Assembly (NCBI RefSeq): GCF_900112175.1
Contig: NZ_FOYT01000001.1
Location: 1,426,001 to 1,490,000, forward strand
Direction of reading: 5' to 3'
Origin: Halogeometricum rufum
GTDB lineage: Archaea > Halobacteriota > Halobacteria > Halobacteriales > Haloferacaceae
DNA: 64,000 nt
Below, piece by piece: positions 42,480 through 51,148 of this stretch (positions are counted from its first letter, which is position 1; each line of letters opens with the position of its first letter). The translations under genes and the position numbers were made by a program. Under the pieces are notes generated by a model. That model was not told where the DNA came from, searched no databases, and saw only the letters and a program-made list of their open reading frames with translations.

Positions 42480-44717
42480 ATGACCCCACCGAGTCCGGCT
42501 CTCCTCTTCGTAGCCGGAGCGCTCTGTGCGTCGGTCACCATCGCCGTTCTGCTCCGACACCCGTTCTACTCGCGTCGCGTCCGCCTGCCGTTCTCGATAC
42601 TGACGCTCTCCTGTGCGGTCTGGGCGACGGCGTACGGCTTCCAGTTGACGGCGGCGTCGCTGGACGGCAAACTGCTCTGGGTCTGGCTGTGGTGGACCGC
42701 CGCGGCGTTCACGCCGACGCTCTGGTTCGTGTTCTCGCTCGCGTACGCGGGCGACGACTCGCTCCTCTCGCGTCGGACGCTCGCCGCCCTGTCCGTCGAA
42801 CCCGCCCTCGTCGCCCTCCTCGCGTTCGCCGGCATCACGGGGAGGACCGACCTCTTCGTCGCCGACTTCGGTCTCGTCTCCGCGCCGTCGGCCGCCTCCC
42901 TCTCGGTGTCGTACGGTCCGCTGTACGAGGCACACCTCCTCTACGCCGCCGCGCTGTCGGTCACCGGAACCGTCGCGGTGGGGCGGTTGCTCGTCCGCGG
43001 CGACGACTCCTATCAGCGCGGCACCGTCGTCGTCCTCGCGGCCGCCTCGATTCCGCTGGCGGCGTTCGCATCGCGCCTCCTCGGACTCTCACAGCGAGCC
43101 GACGCCCTGCCCGTCGCGCTCGGACTGGCCGCCCTCGTGGTGCTGTTCGGACTCCGGACGGACGACCTGTTCGACGTCACCCCCGTCGCGCGCGACTACG
43201 CCATCTCGGAGATGCGCGACGGCATCGTCGTCCTCGACGACCGGGCGCGCGTCGTCGAGTTGAACCCCGCCGCGCTCCCGCTTTTCACCGTCCCGCAGGA
43301 GGAGGTGGTCGGCTCGCACGTCGCCGACGTCAGCCACAACTCGCTCGGGATGTACGCACTGCTCGACGGCGACAGGGACCGTCTCGACCTCACCGTCGAA
43401 GTCGAGGAGGGAAGCCGCCACTACGAGGCGACGGCCACCGCACTCGGGAACGGCGAGGGACACGAACGCGGGTGGACGCTCGTCCTCCGGGACACGACCG
43501 AACGTCGCCGGACCGAGGCGAAGTTCCGCGCGCTCATCGAGAACTCGCGGGACCTCGTCAGCATCCTCGACCGGGACGGCACGCGCCGGTACACCAGTCC
43601 CGCGTCCGAACACGTCCTCGGCATCCCCCGCCACGAGTTCGAGGACAGCAACGCGTTCGACCGGATACACCCGGACGACCGCGAACAGGCGCGGGAACTG
43701 TTCGAGAAGATAGACTCCCGCGAGACGGCGCGGACGGAGTTCCGTCACGAACACGCCGACGGGTCGTGGCGGGTGCTCGACACCGTCGCGGTGAACATGC
43801 TCGACGACCCGGCCGTCGACGGCGTCGTCGTCAACTCCCGGGACGTGACCAACCGCCGCCGCTACCAGCAACGACTGCGCGTCCTCAACCGCGTCCTCAG
43901 ACACGACCTGCGGAACGACATGAACGTCATCCTCGGCCACGCCGACCTGTTGGCGGAGACGATCGACGACCCGGCGCGACGGAAGCACATCGAGACGATT
44001 CGGAAGAAGGCGCTGTCGCTCGTCTCGCTGGGCGAACGCGCACGCGAGGTGGACCAGACGCTCCACGGCGAGGACCGCGAACGCCAGCCAGTCGAGGTGA
44101 CGAGCGTCGTACGCGCGAAAGTCGAGGAACTGCGAGAGACGCACTCCTCGGTCGTCGTCAACACGCACCTCCCGGACGAGCAGTGGGTGCTGGCGACGAA
44201 CCACGTCGGCACTGCGCTCACGAACGTCGTCGACAACGCCCTCGAACACAACGACCGAATCCTCCCACGCGTCGGTATCTCCGTCTCCAGACACGCCGGG
44301 ACCGACGGCGTCGAGATACGCGTCGTCGACAACGGCCCCGGCATCCCCGCCTCGGAACTCGAAGCGCTCGAAGCCGGCATCGAGACGCAACTCCAGCACG
44401 CCAGCGGACTGGGACTCTGGCTGGTGAAGTGGATCCTCAACGGGTCGCACGCGTCCATCGACTTCGAGGAACGCGACGCACGCGGAACGGCCGTCGTCAT
44501 GCGCTTTCAACCGGCCTCGCCGCCCCGAGCGTCGACCGACTCCGCCGACGGAGACGAAGTGGTCCGCCAAGCGCGCGAGACGGGCGAGGACGACCGGACG
44601 GAAGCGGGCGAGGACGACCGGACGGAAGCGGGCGAGGACGACCGGACGGAAGCGGGCGACGACGACCGGACGGAGACGGACGACGACGAACGGACCGAGG
44701 CGCGCGTGAACCGGTGA
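42480..44717 (+). CDS. Sensor histidine kinase with 7TM N terminus and two PAS domains
   Basis: A 745-residue membrane kinase. Residues 1-215 form a seven-helix HisKA_7TM region. PAS domains follow at about 235-345 (DYAISEMRDGIVVLDDRARVVELNPAA) and 345-460 (ALIENSRDLVSILDRDGTRRY). The phosphorylatable His is in RHDLRNDMNV near residue 475, and the ATPase part has NALEHND and VVDNGPGIP. The tail (702-737) is a tandem repeat of an acidic EDDRTEAG unit. The stimulus and partner are not known, as no response regulator is adjacent. Confidence 0.9.
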   Translation: MTPPSPALLFVAGALCASVTIAVLLRHPFYSRRVRLPFSILTLSCAVWATAYGFQLTAASLDGKLLWVWLWWTAAAFTPTLWFVFSLAYAGDDSLLSRRTLAALSVEPALVALLAFAGITGRTDLFVADFGLVSAPSAASLSVSYGPLYEAHLLYAAALSVTGTVAVGRLLVRGDDSYQRGTVVVLAAASIPLAAFASRLLGLSQRADALPVALGLAALVVLFGLRTDDLFDVTPVARDYAISEMRDGIVVLDDRARVVELNPAALPLFTVPQEEVVGSHVADVSHNSLGMYALLDGDRDRLDLTVEVEEGSRHYEATATALGNGEGHERGWTLVLRDTTERRRTEAKFRALIENSRDLVSILDRDGTRRYTSPASEHVLGIPRHEFEDSNAFDRIHPDDREQARELFEKIDSRETARTEFRHEHADGSWRVLDTVAVNMLDDPAVDGVVVNSRDVTNRRRYQQRLRVLNRVLRHDLRNDMNVILGHADLLAETIDDPARRKHIETIRKKALSLVSLGERAREVDQTLHGEDRERQPVEVTSVVRAKVEELRETHSSVVVNTHLPDEQWVLATNHVGTALTNVVDNALEHNDRILPRVGISVSRHAGTDGVEIRVVDNGPGIPASELEALEAGIETQLQHASGLGLWLVKWILNGSHASIDFEERDARGTAVVMRFQPASPPRASTDSADGDEVVRQARETGEDDRTEAGEDDRTEAGEDDRTEAGDDDRTETDDDERTEARVNR
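44586..44681 (+). repeat. In-frame 24-base tandem repeats in the kinase tail
   Basis: Three identical units start at 44586, 44610 and 44634 (each encoding EDDRTEAG), and a fourth, diverged unit starts at 44658 (DDDRTETD). Exact identity at the DNA level points to recent slippage, and copy number may vary between strains. Confidence 0.9.
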
Positions 44718-44797
44718 CCTCGGTCTCCAGCGACATCGACTCGCGGCATTCGCCGGCGTGAGGTGGTTTCAACTACCCGCTGACCGTACGACGCCGC

Positions 44798-45781
44798 ATG
44801 ACTGACGACACCACGACCGACGGCGACGCGCCCCGCGTCGTCGTCGCCGGCGAGACGCTCATCGACTTCCTCCCCGACCGCGAGGGGCCTCTCCAGTCCG
44901 TGGAGTCGTTCTCGCGGCGCGCCGGCGGTGCCCCCGCCAACGTCGCCGTCGCCCTCTCGCATCTGGACGAGACGCCCGCGTTCTCCACGCGCGTCGGCGA
45001 CGACCCGTTCGGCGACTTCCTCGTCGAGAGGCTCTCGGAGGCCGGTCTCGACGCGGAGTTCGTCCAACGCGACCCCGACGCGAAGACGTCGCTCGCGTTC
45101 GTCGCCCTCGGTGAGGAGGCCGACCGGGGGTTCTCGTTCTACCGCGACCGGACCGCGGACACGCGGATGGAACCCGGCGCGGTCCCCGGGGCGACCCTCG
45201 ACGCCGCCGAGTGGGTCCACGTCGGCGGCGTCACTCTCGCGGACGAACCGTCCAGAGCGGCGACGTTCGACCTGATGCGCCGGGGGCGCGAGGCGGGCGC
45301 GACGGTGTCGTTCGACCCGAACGCCCGTCCCGAACTGTGGGACGAGTTCGACTTCGGCGACTCCGTCGCCGAGGCGTTCGAACTCGCGGACGTGGTGAAG
45401 GCGACGCCGGAGGACCTCGCCGAACTCGACTACGGGGACGACCCCGAGTCGACGGCCCGGGCTATCCTCGCGGACGGCCCGCACACCGTGTTCCTCACGC
45501 TGGGCGGCGAGGGGTCGCTCGTGGCGACGACGGCCGAGTCGCCGTGGGCCAGCGAGGAGACGGTGGTGTCACACGGGGGCTACGAGGTCGACCCCGTGGA
45601 CACGACGGGCGCGGGCGACGCCTTCACCGCCGGCGTCGTGGCGGCACTCGTCGAGGGCGAGTCGCTCTCGGAGACGCTGGCGTTCGCCAACGCCGTGGCC
45701 GCGGTGACGACCACCGCGGCGGGCGCGATGACTGCGCTGCCGGGCCGCGAGGCGGTCCGGCGGTTCAGAGAGGAGTCGTAA
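44798..45781 (+). CDS. PfkB-family carbohydrate kinase
   Basis: A 327-residue ribokinase-fold sugar kinase. The N terminus carries VVVAGETLIDFLPD and FSRRAGGAPANVAVALSHL (sugar-binding GG). The anion-hole and catalytic motif DTTGAGDAFTAG lies at about residues 268-279. The general pattern fits fructokinase or 2-keto-3-deoxygluconate kinase, but family alone does not decide. It transfers the gamma-phosphate of ATP to a sugar. It stands next to an actin-like gene with which it converges. Confidence 0.88.
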   Translation: MTDDTTTDGDAPRVVVAGETLIDFLPDREGPLQSVESFSRRAGGAPANVAVALSHLDETPAFSTRVGDDPFGDFLVERLSEAGLDAEFVQRDPDAKTSLAFVALGEEADRGFSFYRDRTADTRMEPGAVPGATLDAAEWVHVGGVTLADEPSRAATFDLMRRGREAGATVSFDPNARPELWDEFDFGDSVAEAFELADVVKATPEDLAELDYGDDPESTARAILADGPHTVFLTLGGEGSLVATTAESPWASEETVVSHGGYEVDPVDTTGAGDAFTAGVVAALVEGESLSETLAFANAVAAVTTTAAGAMTALPGREAVRRFREES

Positions 45782-45785
45782 CCGC

Positions 45786-46850
45786 TTACTTCGCGAGACG
45801 TTCGGCGATGCGACGGGCGCCCTCGGCGGGCGCGAGGTCCGGTCGGTCCGCCGAGATGCACTCCACGTCGCGGTTGAGTTCCGCGGAGAGACGCGCCTGG
45901 AACTCGTCGACGATGCCCGGGATGCAGGCCATCCCGCCCGTGAGGACGATGGGCTTCGAGAGCGCCAACTGGTAGGGCTTCATGTGGTCGTTGGCCAGCG
46001 TCGAGAGGAAGTTGTTCGCCACCTCGTCGACGGCGTCGTCGAGGTAGTCGTCCAGCGGTTCCATCACGGAGCGCTCGATGGTGAACTCGTGAGAGCCCCC
46101 GCCGGGTTGCTGAATCACGTCCGTGAACGGTTCGAACGCGTCGAAGTCGGCGTGTTCCTCCTTGTACTCGCGGGCCGTCGTCAGGTCGATGTTCACCCGC
46201 CCCTGCGTCTCCTCCTCGACGGCGTTGGCGATGCGGCGGTCCACCTCGTTGCCGGTGACGGCGCCCGAGACGAACGGCGACAGTTGCTCGCCGTGGCGGT
46301 ACGCCGAGGCTTCGAGGTTTGTCGACCCCATGTTGACCGCGGCGAACACGCTGTCGATGGCCTCCAAGTCGTCGCCGAACGCCGGGATGGCGCCGCAGAG
46401 CGACTCGGGGAAACTCCGGACGAGTGCGTCGCCAACCGGGCTCTCCTCGATGACGCGGTTGAGGTTGCGCAGGCCGGGTTCGTTGTCTATCGTGGGTATC
46501 GCGTAGACGACGGCGCTGTCGCCGTCGAGGCCGTTCGCGTTCACCAACTCGGTGAAGAACTTCTTGGCCAACTCCGCGCCCTCGTCGTCCTCGGGCAGAC
46601 CCGAGCGGAGCATGTACTCGACCCTGTCGGGGTACTCCTGTGCGGCCTGTTCGCCGTAGAGCACGCGTTCCTCACCGGTGATGGCGTCTTCGTACGTCGC
46701 CAGACAGGTGAGGGTGCGAACCGTCTCCAGTTCGCCGTCGTCGTCGTAAAACTGGAGTATCGTGCGGGTGCTCCCGAGTTTCACACCGACCGGCGTCGGT
46801 CCTTTCGAGTCGTCGAACGAGGCGTCTTCGTCTGTTCCATCCTCCGCCAT
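45786..46850 (-). CDS. Actin-like ATPase domain protein (possible volactin/salactin relative)
   Basis: A 354-residue protein of the actin/MreB/Hsp70 ATPase fold. Visible parts are the phosphate-1 loop region PVGVKLGSTRT, a second phosphate-loop region FAAVNMGSTNLEASAY and the adenosine loop region IVLTGGMACIPGIVDEFQARL. It is close in size to MreB and to the haloarchaeal cytoskeletal actins volactin and salactin, which affect cell shape. I infer the relation from fold and host only. It lies downstream of an ArlD/E-domain gene, 61 bases apart, at the edge of the motility island. Confidence 0.72.
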   Translation of the reverse strand: MAEDGTDEDASFDDSKGPTPVGVKLGSTRTILQFYDDDGELETVRTLTCLATYEDAITGEERVLYGEQAAQEYPDRVEYMLRSGLPEDDEGAELAKKFFTELVNANGLDGDSAVVYAIPTIDNEPGLRNLNRVIEESPVGDALVRSFPESLCGAIPAFGDDLEAIDSVFAAVNMGSTNLEASAYRHGEQLSPFVSGAVTGNEVDRRIANAVEEETQGRVNIDLTTAREYKEEHADFDAFEPFTDVIQQPGGGSHEFTIERSVMEPLDDYLDDAVDEVANNFLSTLANDHMKPYQLALSKPIVLTGGMACIPGIVDEFQARLSAELNRDVECISADRPDLAPAEGARRIAERLAK

Positions 46851-46853
46851 ACG

Positions 46854-46870
46854 CCTTTCGTAGCGAAAGG
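46854..46870. promoter_or_regulatory. Perfect palindrome just before the actin-like gene
   Basis: CCTTTCG-TAG-CGAAAGG is a 7-bp perfect inverted repeat 4 bases upstream of the ATG at 46850. A TTTTC stretch in TATA position lies further upstream, so the palindrome falls between promoter and start codon. It could be an operator site or an RNA hairpin hiding the start. Confidence 0.4.
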
Positions 46871-46911
46871 GGGTGAAAAGTCTTTGTTGTCGTCTGACGC
46901 GCGTCGTGCGG

Positions 46912-47838
46912 TTAGCGAAGTTGCGGCGGCGGCGACTCCGTCGGTTCGCCGCCCGCCATCGAGGCGAGTTGAGCGACGTAGACGAGGCTGAGGTGGTGGT
47001 CGTCCACGTCGAACTCCGTCGTGTTCGAGACGTTGCCCGAGAAGCCGATGAGATAGTCGTGCAGTTCCGTCTCCACGTCCTCGGTTATCCAGTCGACCGA
47101 GAGGTAGTAGCGAAGCGCGTCCATCGTCCGCTTGAACCCGCCCTTCAGGACGAGGAACTCCAGCCAGTCGAAGACGACGCGTTCGGCGGCGTACTCCTTC
47201 GGGATGGTCGAGAGGTACGGTTTCTCCAGCGACCCGCCCGCGGCGGCCGTCTCGTGGACGAGCAACTGTTCGAGTTGGTTGTGTCGAAGTGCCTCGCCGG
47301 CGCGCCCGCGGGGCCGGTCGCGGACCGGCTTGTCGAAGCGGAACTCGCCGACCTCGTCGAAGTCGTACGCCCGGTCGTCGCGAGAGCGGTCGTAGCCGAG
47401 TTCGTCGAACCCGCCGCGGCGGCCGTCGCGGCCGTCGTCTCGCCCGTCGCCGCGCCGGCCGTCGCCGCCACGTCGGCGCTCTCCCAGTCCGAAGTGGTTG
47501 GCGATGCGGTCCGCGCGGACGACTTCGTCGTGCGCGTCGGCGTGGTCGCTGTACCCCTCGCGGGGGCGACGGAGTCCGTCGTCCCGTCGGGACCGACTCC
47601 GCCGGTCACGGCGGTCGTAGTCGCCGTCGCCGTCGCGGCCGTCGCGTCTGTCACGACTGTCGCGGCCGTCACGGCCGGACCCGTCGCGCGACCGGCGTCC
47701 CTCGTCGCCGCGCCGGCCGCGGTCCTCGTCGTAGCCGCGGCGAGACTCTCGGTCGTTCGTCCCGTCTCGGTCGGAGCGTCGTTCGTCGGCGATGCGCCGG
47801 AGTTCGCGTAGGTCGTAGTTGTCGGGGTCTATCTTCAT
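46912..47838 (-). CDS. ArlD/ArlE-domain protein with Arg/Asp-rich disordered N terminus
   Basis: A 308-residue protein. Residues ~15-190 are extremely rich in Arg, Asp and Gly (runs such as DGRDSRDRRDGRDGD). Residues ~195-300 form an archaellum accessory D/E domain (PYLSTIPKEYAAERVVFDWLEFLVLKGGFKRTMDALRYYLSVDWITEDVETELHDYLIGF). This domain is also in ArlCDE (58479-59885), where it links the motor to chemotaxis. It should therefore act in the cytosolic motility scaffold, but lacks the ArlC part. Its promoter carries one of the shared palindromes. Confidence 0.82.
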   Translation of the reverse strand: MKIDPDNYDLRELRRIADERRSDRDGTNDRESRRGYDEDRGRRGDEGRRSRDGSGRDGRDSRDRRDGRDGDGDYDRRDRRSRSRRDDGLRRPREGYSDHADAHDEVVRADRIANHFGLGERRRGGDGRRGDGRDDGRDGRRGGFDELGYDRSRDDRAYDFDEVGEFRFDKPVRDRPRGRAGEALRHNQLEQLLVHETAAAGGSLEKPYLSTIPKEYAAERVVFDWLEFLVLKGGFKRTMDALRYYLSVDWITEDVETELHDYLIGFSGNVSNTTEFDVDDHHLSLVYVAQLASMAGGEPTESPPPQLR

Positions 47839-47928
47839 TGCCTCACCTCGCTCGCACGGCGTCGACGCCGTACGGCCGTCTCCCGCCTCGGAGACGGGTG
47901 CGTTGGTGCAGAAAAGCCACGGCTGCTT

Positions 47929-47963
47929 GATAAACCTGCCCCCGTGAATATCAGCTAAGATAA
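47929..47963 (-). promoter_or_regulatory. Motility palindrome site 1 plus TATA, before the ArlD/E-like gene
   Basis: On the plus strand ATATCA-GCTA-AGATAA (47948-47963) matches 10 of 12 positions of TTATCA-N4-TGATAA. On the gene strand it is followed, after 13 bases, by TTTATC (47934-47929), a TATA-like hexamer. The start codon is 110 bases away. Confidence 0.5.
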
Positions 47964-48047
47964 CGAAATCGCGTCACCGCGCTGACCGCCGCGTTCCCCG
48001 TCGCCTGTCGCGCTTCGCCGCACCCGTCAGTCGTCCGGCGGCGCCCG

Positions 48048-50420
48048 TCAGTCGTCCGCGTGGGTGGTCACCTCGTCGTCGGGACCGGTCGCCCCCTCGT
48101 TCGGACTGCCCGTCGCGCCGCCGACGGCGTCGGTGGTCGTCCCGTTCGGACCGGTGCCGGGTTCGTTCCCCGCCGACCCGTCCACGGCCGCGTCCCGGGC
48201 CTCGAACCGGTCGAGCATCGACACCAACTGCGCGGTGTCCGCCGACAGCGACTGCATCCGGTCGTCCACGTCGCCGAGCGTGTTCGTCTGCCCCTCGGCG
48301 GCGGTGGCGACGGCGCCCGCCTCGCCCGCCATCTCCTCGGCGATGCTCGCTATCTCGTCGGCCATCGCCAGCACGTCCTGCGCCGAGGCGGCCTGTCCGC
48401 TCGTGGCGTCGGTTATCTCGTGGACGCTCGCGTTCGTCTCCTCGACCTGTTCGACGATGTCGTCCAGCGACTCGATGGCCCCCTCCACGTCGGCGGCCCC
48501 GTCGCGGACGCCGGCGCGCATCCGTTCCATCCGCTCGACCACGCGTTCGCGCTGGTCGCCGATGTCCTCGACGAGCGCGGAAATCTCCTCGGCGGAGGCG
48601 CGCGTCTCCTCGGCCAACGACTTCACCTCGCGGGAGACGACGGCGAACCCCTCACCGTCTTCGCCCGCGCGCGCGGCCTCTATCTGCGCGTTCAGCGCCA
48701 GCACGTTCGTCTGTTCGGCCACGTCGGAGATGACCTCGACCACGTCGCCTATCTCGCCGAGTCGTTCGTCCAGTCGGTCCACCTCGGCGACGGCGCGTTC
48801 GGTCTCCGTGCGGATGTCGTCTAAGCCGTCGAGGGCGTCTCCGGCCGCCTCCGCGCCGCCGTGAGCCCGGTCCGCGGTCTGCGCGGAGAGCGACGCGAGT
48901 TCGTCCGCGGCCGACGCGATCTGCTGGACCGACGCCGAGAGGTCGTTCACCTCCTCGGTGACGCGGGTGAGACTCTCGCTCTGTTCCTCCGCGCCGGCGG
49001 ATATCTGCTCGATGGACTCGGCCACCTCCTGACTCGTCTCGCTGACGCGTTCGGTTCTCTCGGCGACCTCTTCGCCGAGGGCGGCGACCCCCTCGCCGAA
49101 CTCCGAGACGGTGACGATGGTCGCCTCCATCTCGTCCATCATCCCGTTGAACGACTCCGCGATGGTCGCCATCTCCATCGACCGACTGTCCTCGTCCATG
49201 CGGGCCGTCAGGTCGCCCGCGGCGGTTCGCTCCATCACCTCGCGGTACGCCTCGGCGTCCGCGCGCTGGTCGCGCAGGTCGTCTCGCATCTGGGCGACGC
49301 CCGCGAACACGTCGCCGAACTCGTCCTCGCGGTCCACGTCGAGGTCGGTGTCGAGTTCGCCCTCGCGCAGTCGCGTCACCGCCTCGGATAGGTTCCGGAG
49401 CGGTCTGACGGTGATGCGGCGGAGGAGGTAGCCGACGCCCGCGAGGGAGACGACGGCGAGGCCGACGATGAGGAGGACGTGCGTCCCGACGGTGTGCTGG
49501 AGGCCGTACGCCGTCGCCGTCGGGACGTAGACGAGGACGACCAGGCCGCGTCCGACGGGCGCGTACGCGAGGAGGTGCCGTTCGTCCATCGCGTCGGTCG
49601 GGCCGCGTTCGACGACGCCCGACTTGCCGCTGAACGCCTGTCCCAGCACCTCGGTGTCGGGGTCGACGTCGCTCGTCCCCGAATCGTCCGTCGCGAAAAG
49701 CGTCTCGCCGTCGGAAGCGGTGACGCGCACGAGCGACCCGTTCATCTCCGTGTCGAGGCGGGACCGGAGGACGGAGACGTCGGCGGTGACGACGACGACG
49801 CCGGACGGTTGGCTCTGCACGGCCGAGGCGAACGCCACGACGCGGTCGCCCGACGCCGCCGTGTAGGGGTCCGAACGCACGACGTTGTCGGCGAACGTCG
49901 TCCCGGCGCGAGAGACGAGCGACCCGTCGCTCCACGGCGTCGCGCCGACCATGGAGTCGTTGGAACTGGCGACCACCTCGCCGGAGTTCGCGTCGACGTA
50001 GTGAATCGCGGTGTATCCCAGCGGCAGTTTCGTCCGTTCGGTCTTCAGTTCCTCGCTCAGGAGGTCCGGGTGCGCGTCGTACATGTCGTACGAGGAGAGC
50101 ATCCGCGTCGTCTCGCGTCGTTGCTGCATCCACTCTCCCAGTTGGTTCGCCTGCAGTTCCGCCGTCTGCGCGACGTCGGACTGCGCGTTCGACTGTACCT
50201 CGGCGGCGACGGTCTGGTACTCGATGGCCGCGAACCCGGCGAACAGGACGATGACGACGAGAAACAGCGAGACGAGTTTCCGCAGATAGCTCTTCTGCAC
50301 CTGTCTCGGAACGACCGTCCACCCGCCGGACCGTCGCGGCGAACTCGGCGCGCCGTCGCGGCGCGACAGCGAGCGGACCCGTTCGCCGAGACGACTAATC
50401 ACGGCACGTAACCGACTCAT
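48048..50420 (-). CDS. Methyl-accepting chemotaxis protein (dCache-HAMP transducer)
   Basis: A 790-residue membrane receptor. TM1 is at about residues 48-67 and TM2 near 310-330. Between them lies an extracellular dCache-like sensor ([20 protein letters not shown]...[17 protein letters not shown]). A HAMP linker follows ([33 protein letters not shown]), then a long signalling coiled coil. The conserved hairpin tip [37 protein letters not shown] is near residue 565. It senses an external ligand and passes the signal to CheA/CheY. The start at 50420 is preferred to a GTG 6 bases earlier. Confidence 0.93.
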   Translation of the reverse strand: MSRLRAVISRLGERVRSLSRRDGAPSSPRRSGGWTVVPRQVQKSYLRKLVSLFLVVIVLFAGFAAIEYQTVAAEVQSNAQSDVAQTAELQANQLGEWMQQRRETTRMLSSYDMYDAHPDLLSEELKTERTKLPLGYTAIHYVDANSGEVVASSNDSMVGATPWSDGSLVSRAGTTFADNVVRSDPYTAASGDRVVAFASAVQSQPSGVVVVTADVSVLRSRLDTEMNGSLVRVTASDGETLFATDDSGTSDVDPDTEVLGQAFSGKSGVVERGPTDAMDERHLLAYAPVGRGLVVLVYVPTATAYGLQHTVGTHVLLIVGLAVVSLAGVGYLLRRITVRPLRNLSEAVTRLREGELDTDLDVDREDEFGDVFAGVAQMRDDLRDQRADAEAYREVMERTAAGDLTARMDEDSRSMEMATIAESFNGMMDEMEATIVTVSEFGEGVAALGEEVAERTERVSETSQEVAESIEQISAGAEEQSESLTRVTEEVNDLSASVQQIASAADELASLSAQTADRAHGGAEAAGDALDGLDDIRTETERAVAEVDRLDERLGEIGDVVEVISDVAEQTNVLALNAQIEAARAGEDGEGFAVVSREVKSLAEETRASAEEISALVEDIGDQRERVVERMERMRAGVRDGAADVEGAIESLDDIVEQVEETNASVHEITDATSGQAASAQDVLAMADEIASIAEEMAGEAGAVATAAEGQTNTLGDVDDRMQSLSADTAQLVSMLDRFEARDAAVDGSAGNEPGTGPNGTTTDAVGGATGSPNEGATGPDDEVTTHADD

Positions 50421-50445
50421 GCCCACTGGTCGCGGGGGTCATCGA

Positions 50446-50479
50446 ATAAAACCACGTGCCGGGAAATCATCAGTGATAA
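50446..50479 (-). promoter_or_regulatory. Motility palindrome site 2 plus TATA, before the chemoreceptor gene
   Basis: AAATCA-TCAG-TGATAA on the plus strand (50464-50479) has one perfect half. On the gene strand it precedes TTTTAT (50451-50446) by 12 bases. That hexamer is 26-31 bases before the ATG at 50420, so the transcript should be leaderless. The palindrome edge is 44 bases from the ATG. Confidence 0.6.
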
Positions 50480-50512
50480 CTGGGCGGCGGGGTCTCGCCG
50501 CGTCGAGCGGTG

Positions 50513-51019
50513 TCAGAGGGTCGCTTTGCCGACGTGCGCGCTCCGGACGTGGAGCGTCCCCGTGGCCTCGAGTTCGAGCGACCGTCCGTGTTCGCCGCCG
50601 ACGTCCTCGGCGACGATGGGAACGCCCTCGCGGGCGAGCACCTCTCGGACGGCGACGACGTTACGCTCGCCGATAGTGCCGTCCGCCGAGGAGAACTCGA
50701 ACATCGTGCTGCCACCGGCGAGTTTCGCTCTGACGCGGCCCGGGTCGGCACCGCGGTCCGCCATCTCGGCGAGGAGCGACGGGACGGCCGTGTCGGCGTA
50801 CTTCGCCTCGTTCGGGTCGCCCTCGGCGTAGGGAAGCATCGCGTGCGCGAGGCCGGCCACGCTGGCCCGACTGTCGTAGAGCGCGACACCGATGCACGAC
50901 CCGAGACCGCTGGTGGTCAGCGTATCGTCGCCCGTGACGACGGCGTAGTCGGCGATGCCGACTTTCGTCCGTTCGGCTCTCGTTCGCGTTTCGGTCGTGC
51001 TGCTCGTGTAAACTTTCAT
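50513..51019 (-). CDS. cheD: Chemoreceptor glutamine deamidase CheD
   Basis: A 168-residue enzyme that deamidates specific glutamines of chemoreceptors and, in archaea and Bacillus, also takes part in CheC-linked adaptation. The catalytic Cys42 is in GLGSCIGVALYD and His59 in LAHAMLP, both intact. It follows cheC on the minus strand with a gap of about 130 bases, so it is probably part of the same unit. Length is normal. Confidence 0.95.
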   Translation of the reverse strand: MKVYTSSTTETRTRAERTKVGIADYAVVTGDDTLTTSGLGSCIGVALYDSRASVAGLAHAMLPYAEGDPNEAKYADTAVPSLLAEMADRGADPGRVRAKLAGGSTMFEFSSADGTIGERNVVAVREVLAREGVPIVAEDVGGEHGRSLELEATGTLHVRSAHVGKATL

Positions 51020-51148
51020 CGTGGTTTGTTCGGGGGGAGAACGGCACGAGAGTCGAGGCGCCTCCGTGTCGTCACGCCCTCGCCGACAGACGTCGGGACG
51101 GGCGCGCCGACTCGGACGGTCCGGCAGACGCTCGTGGTCGTCTCCTGG

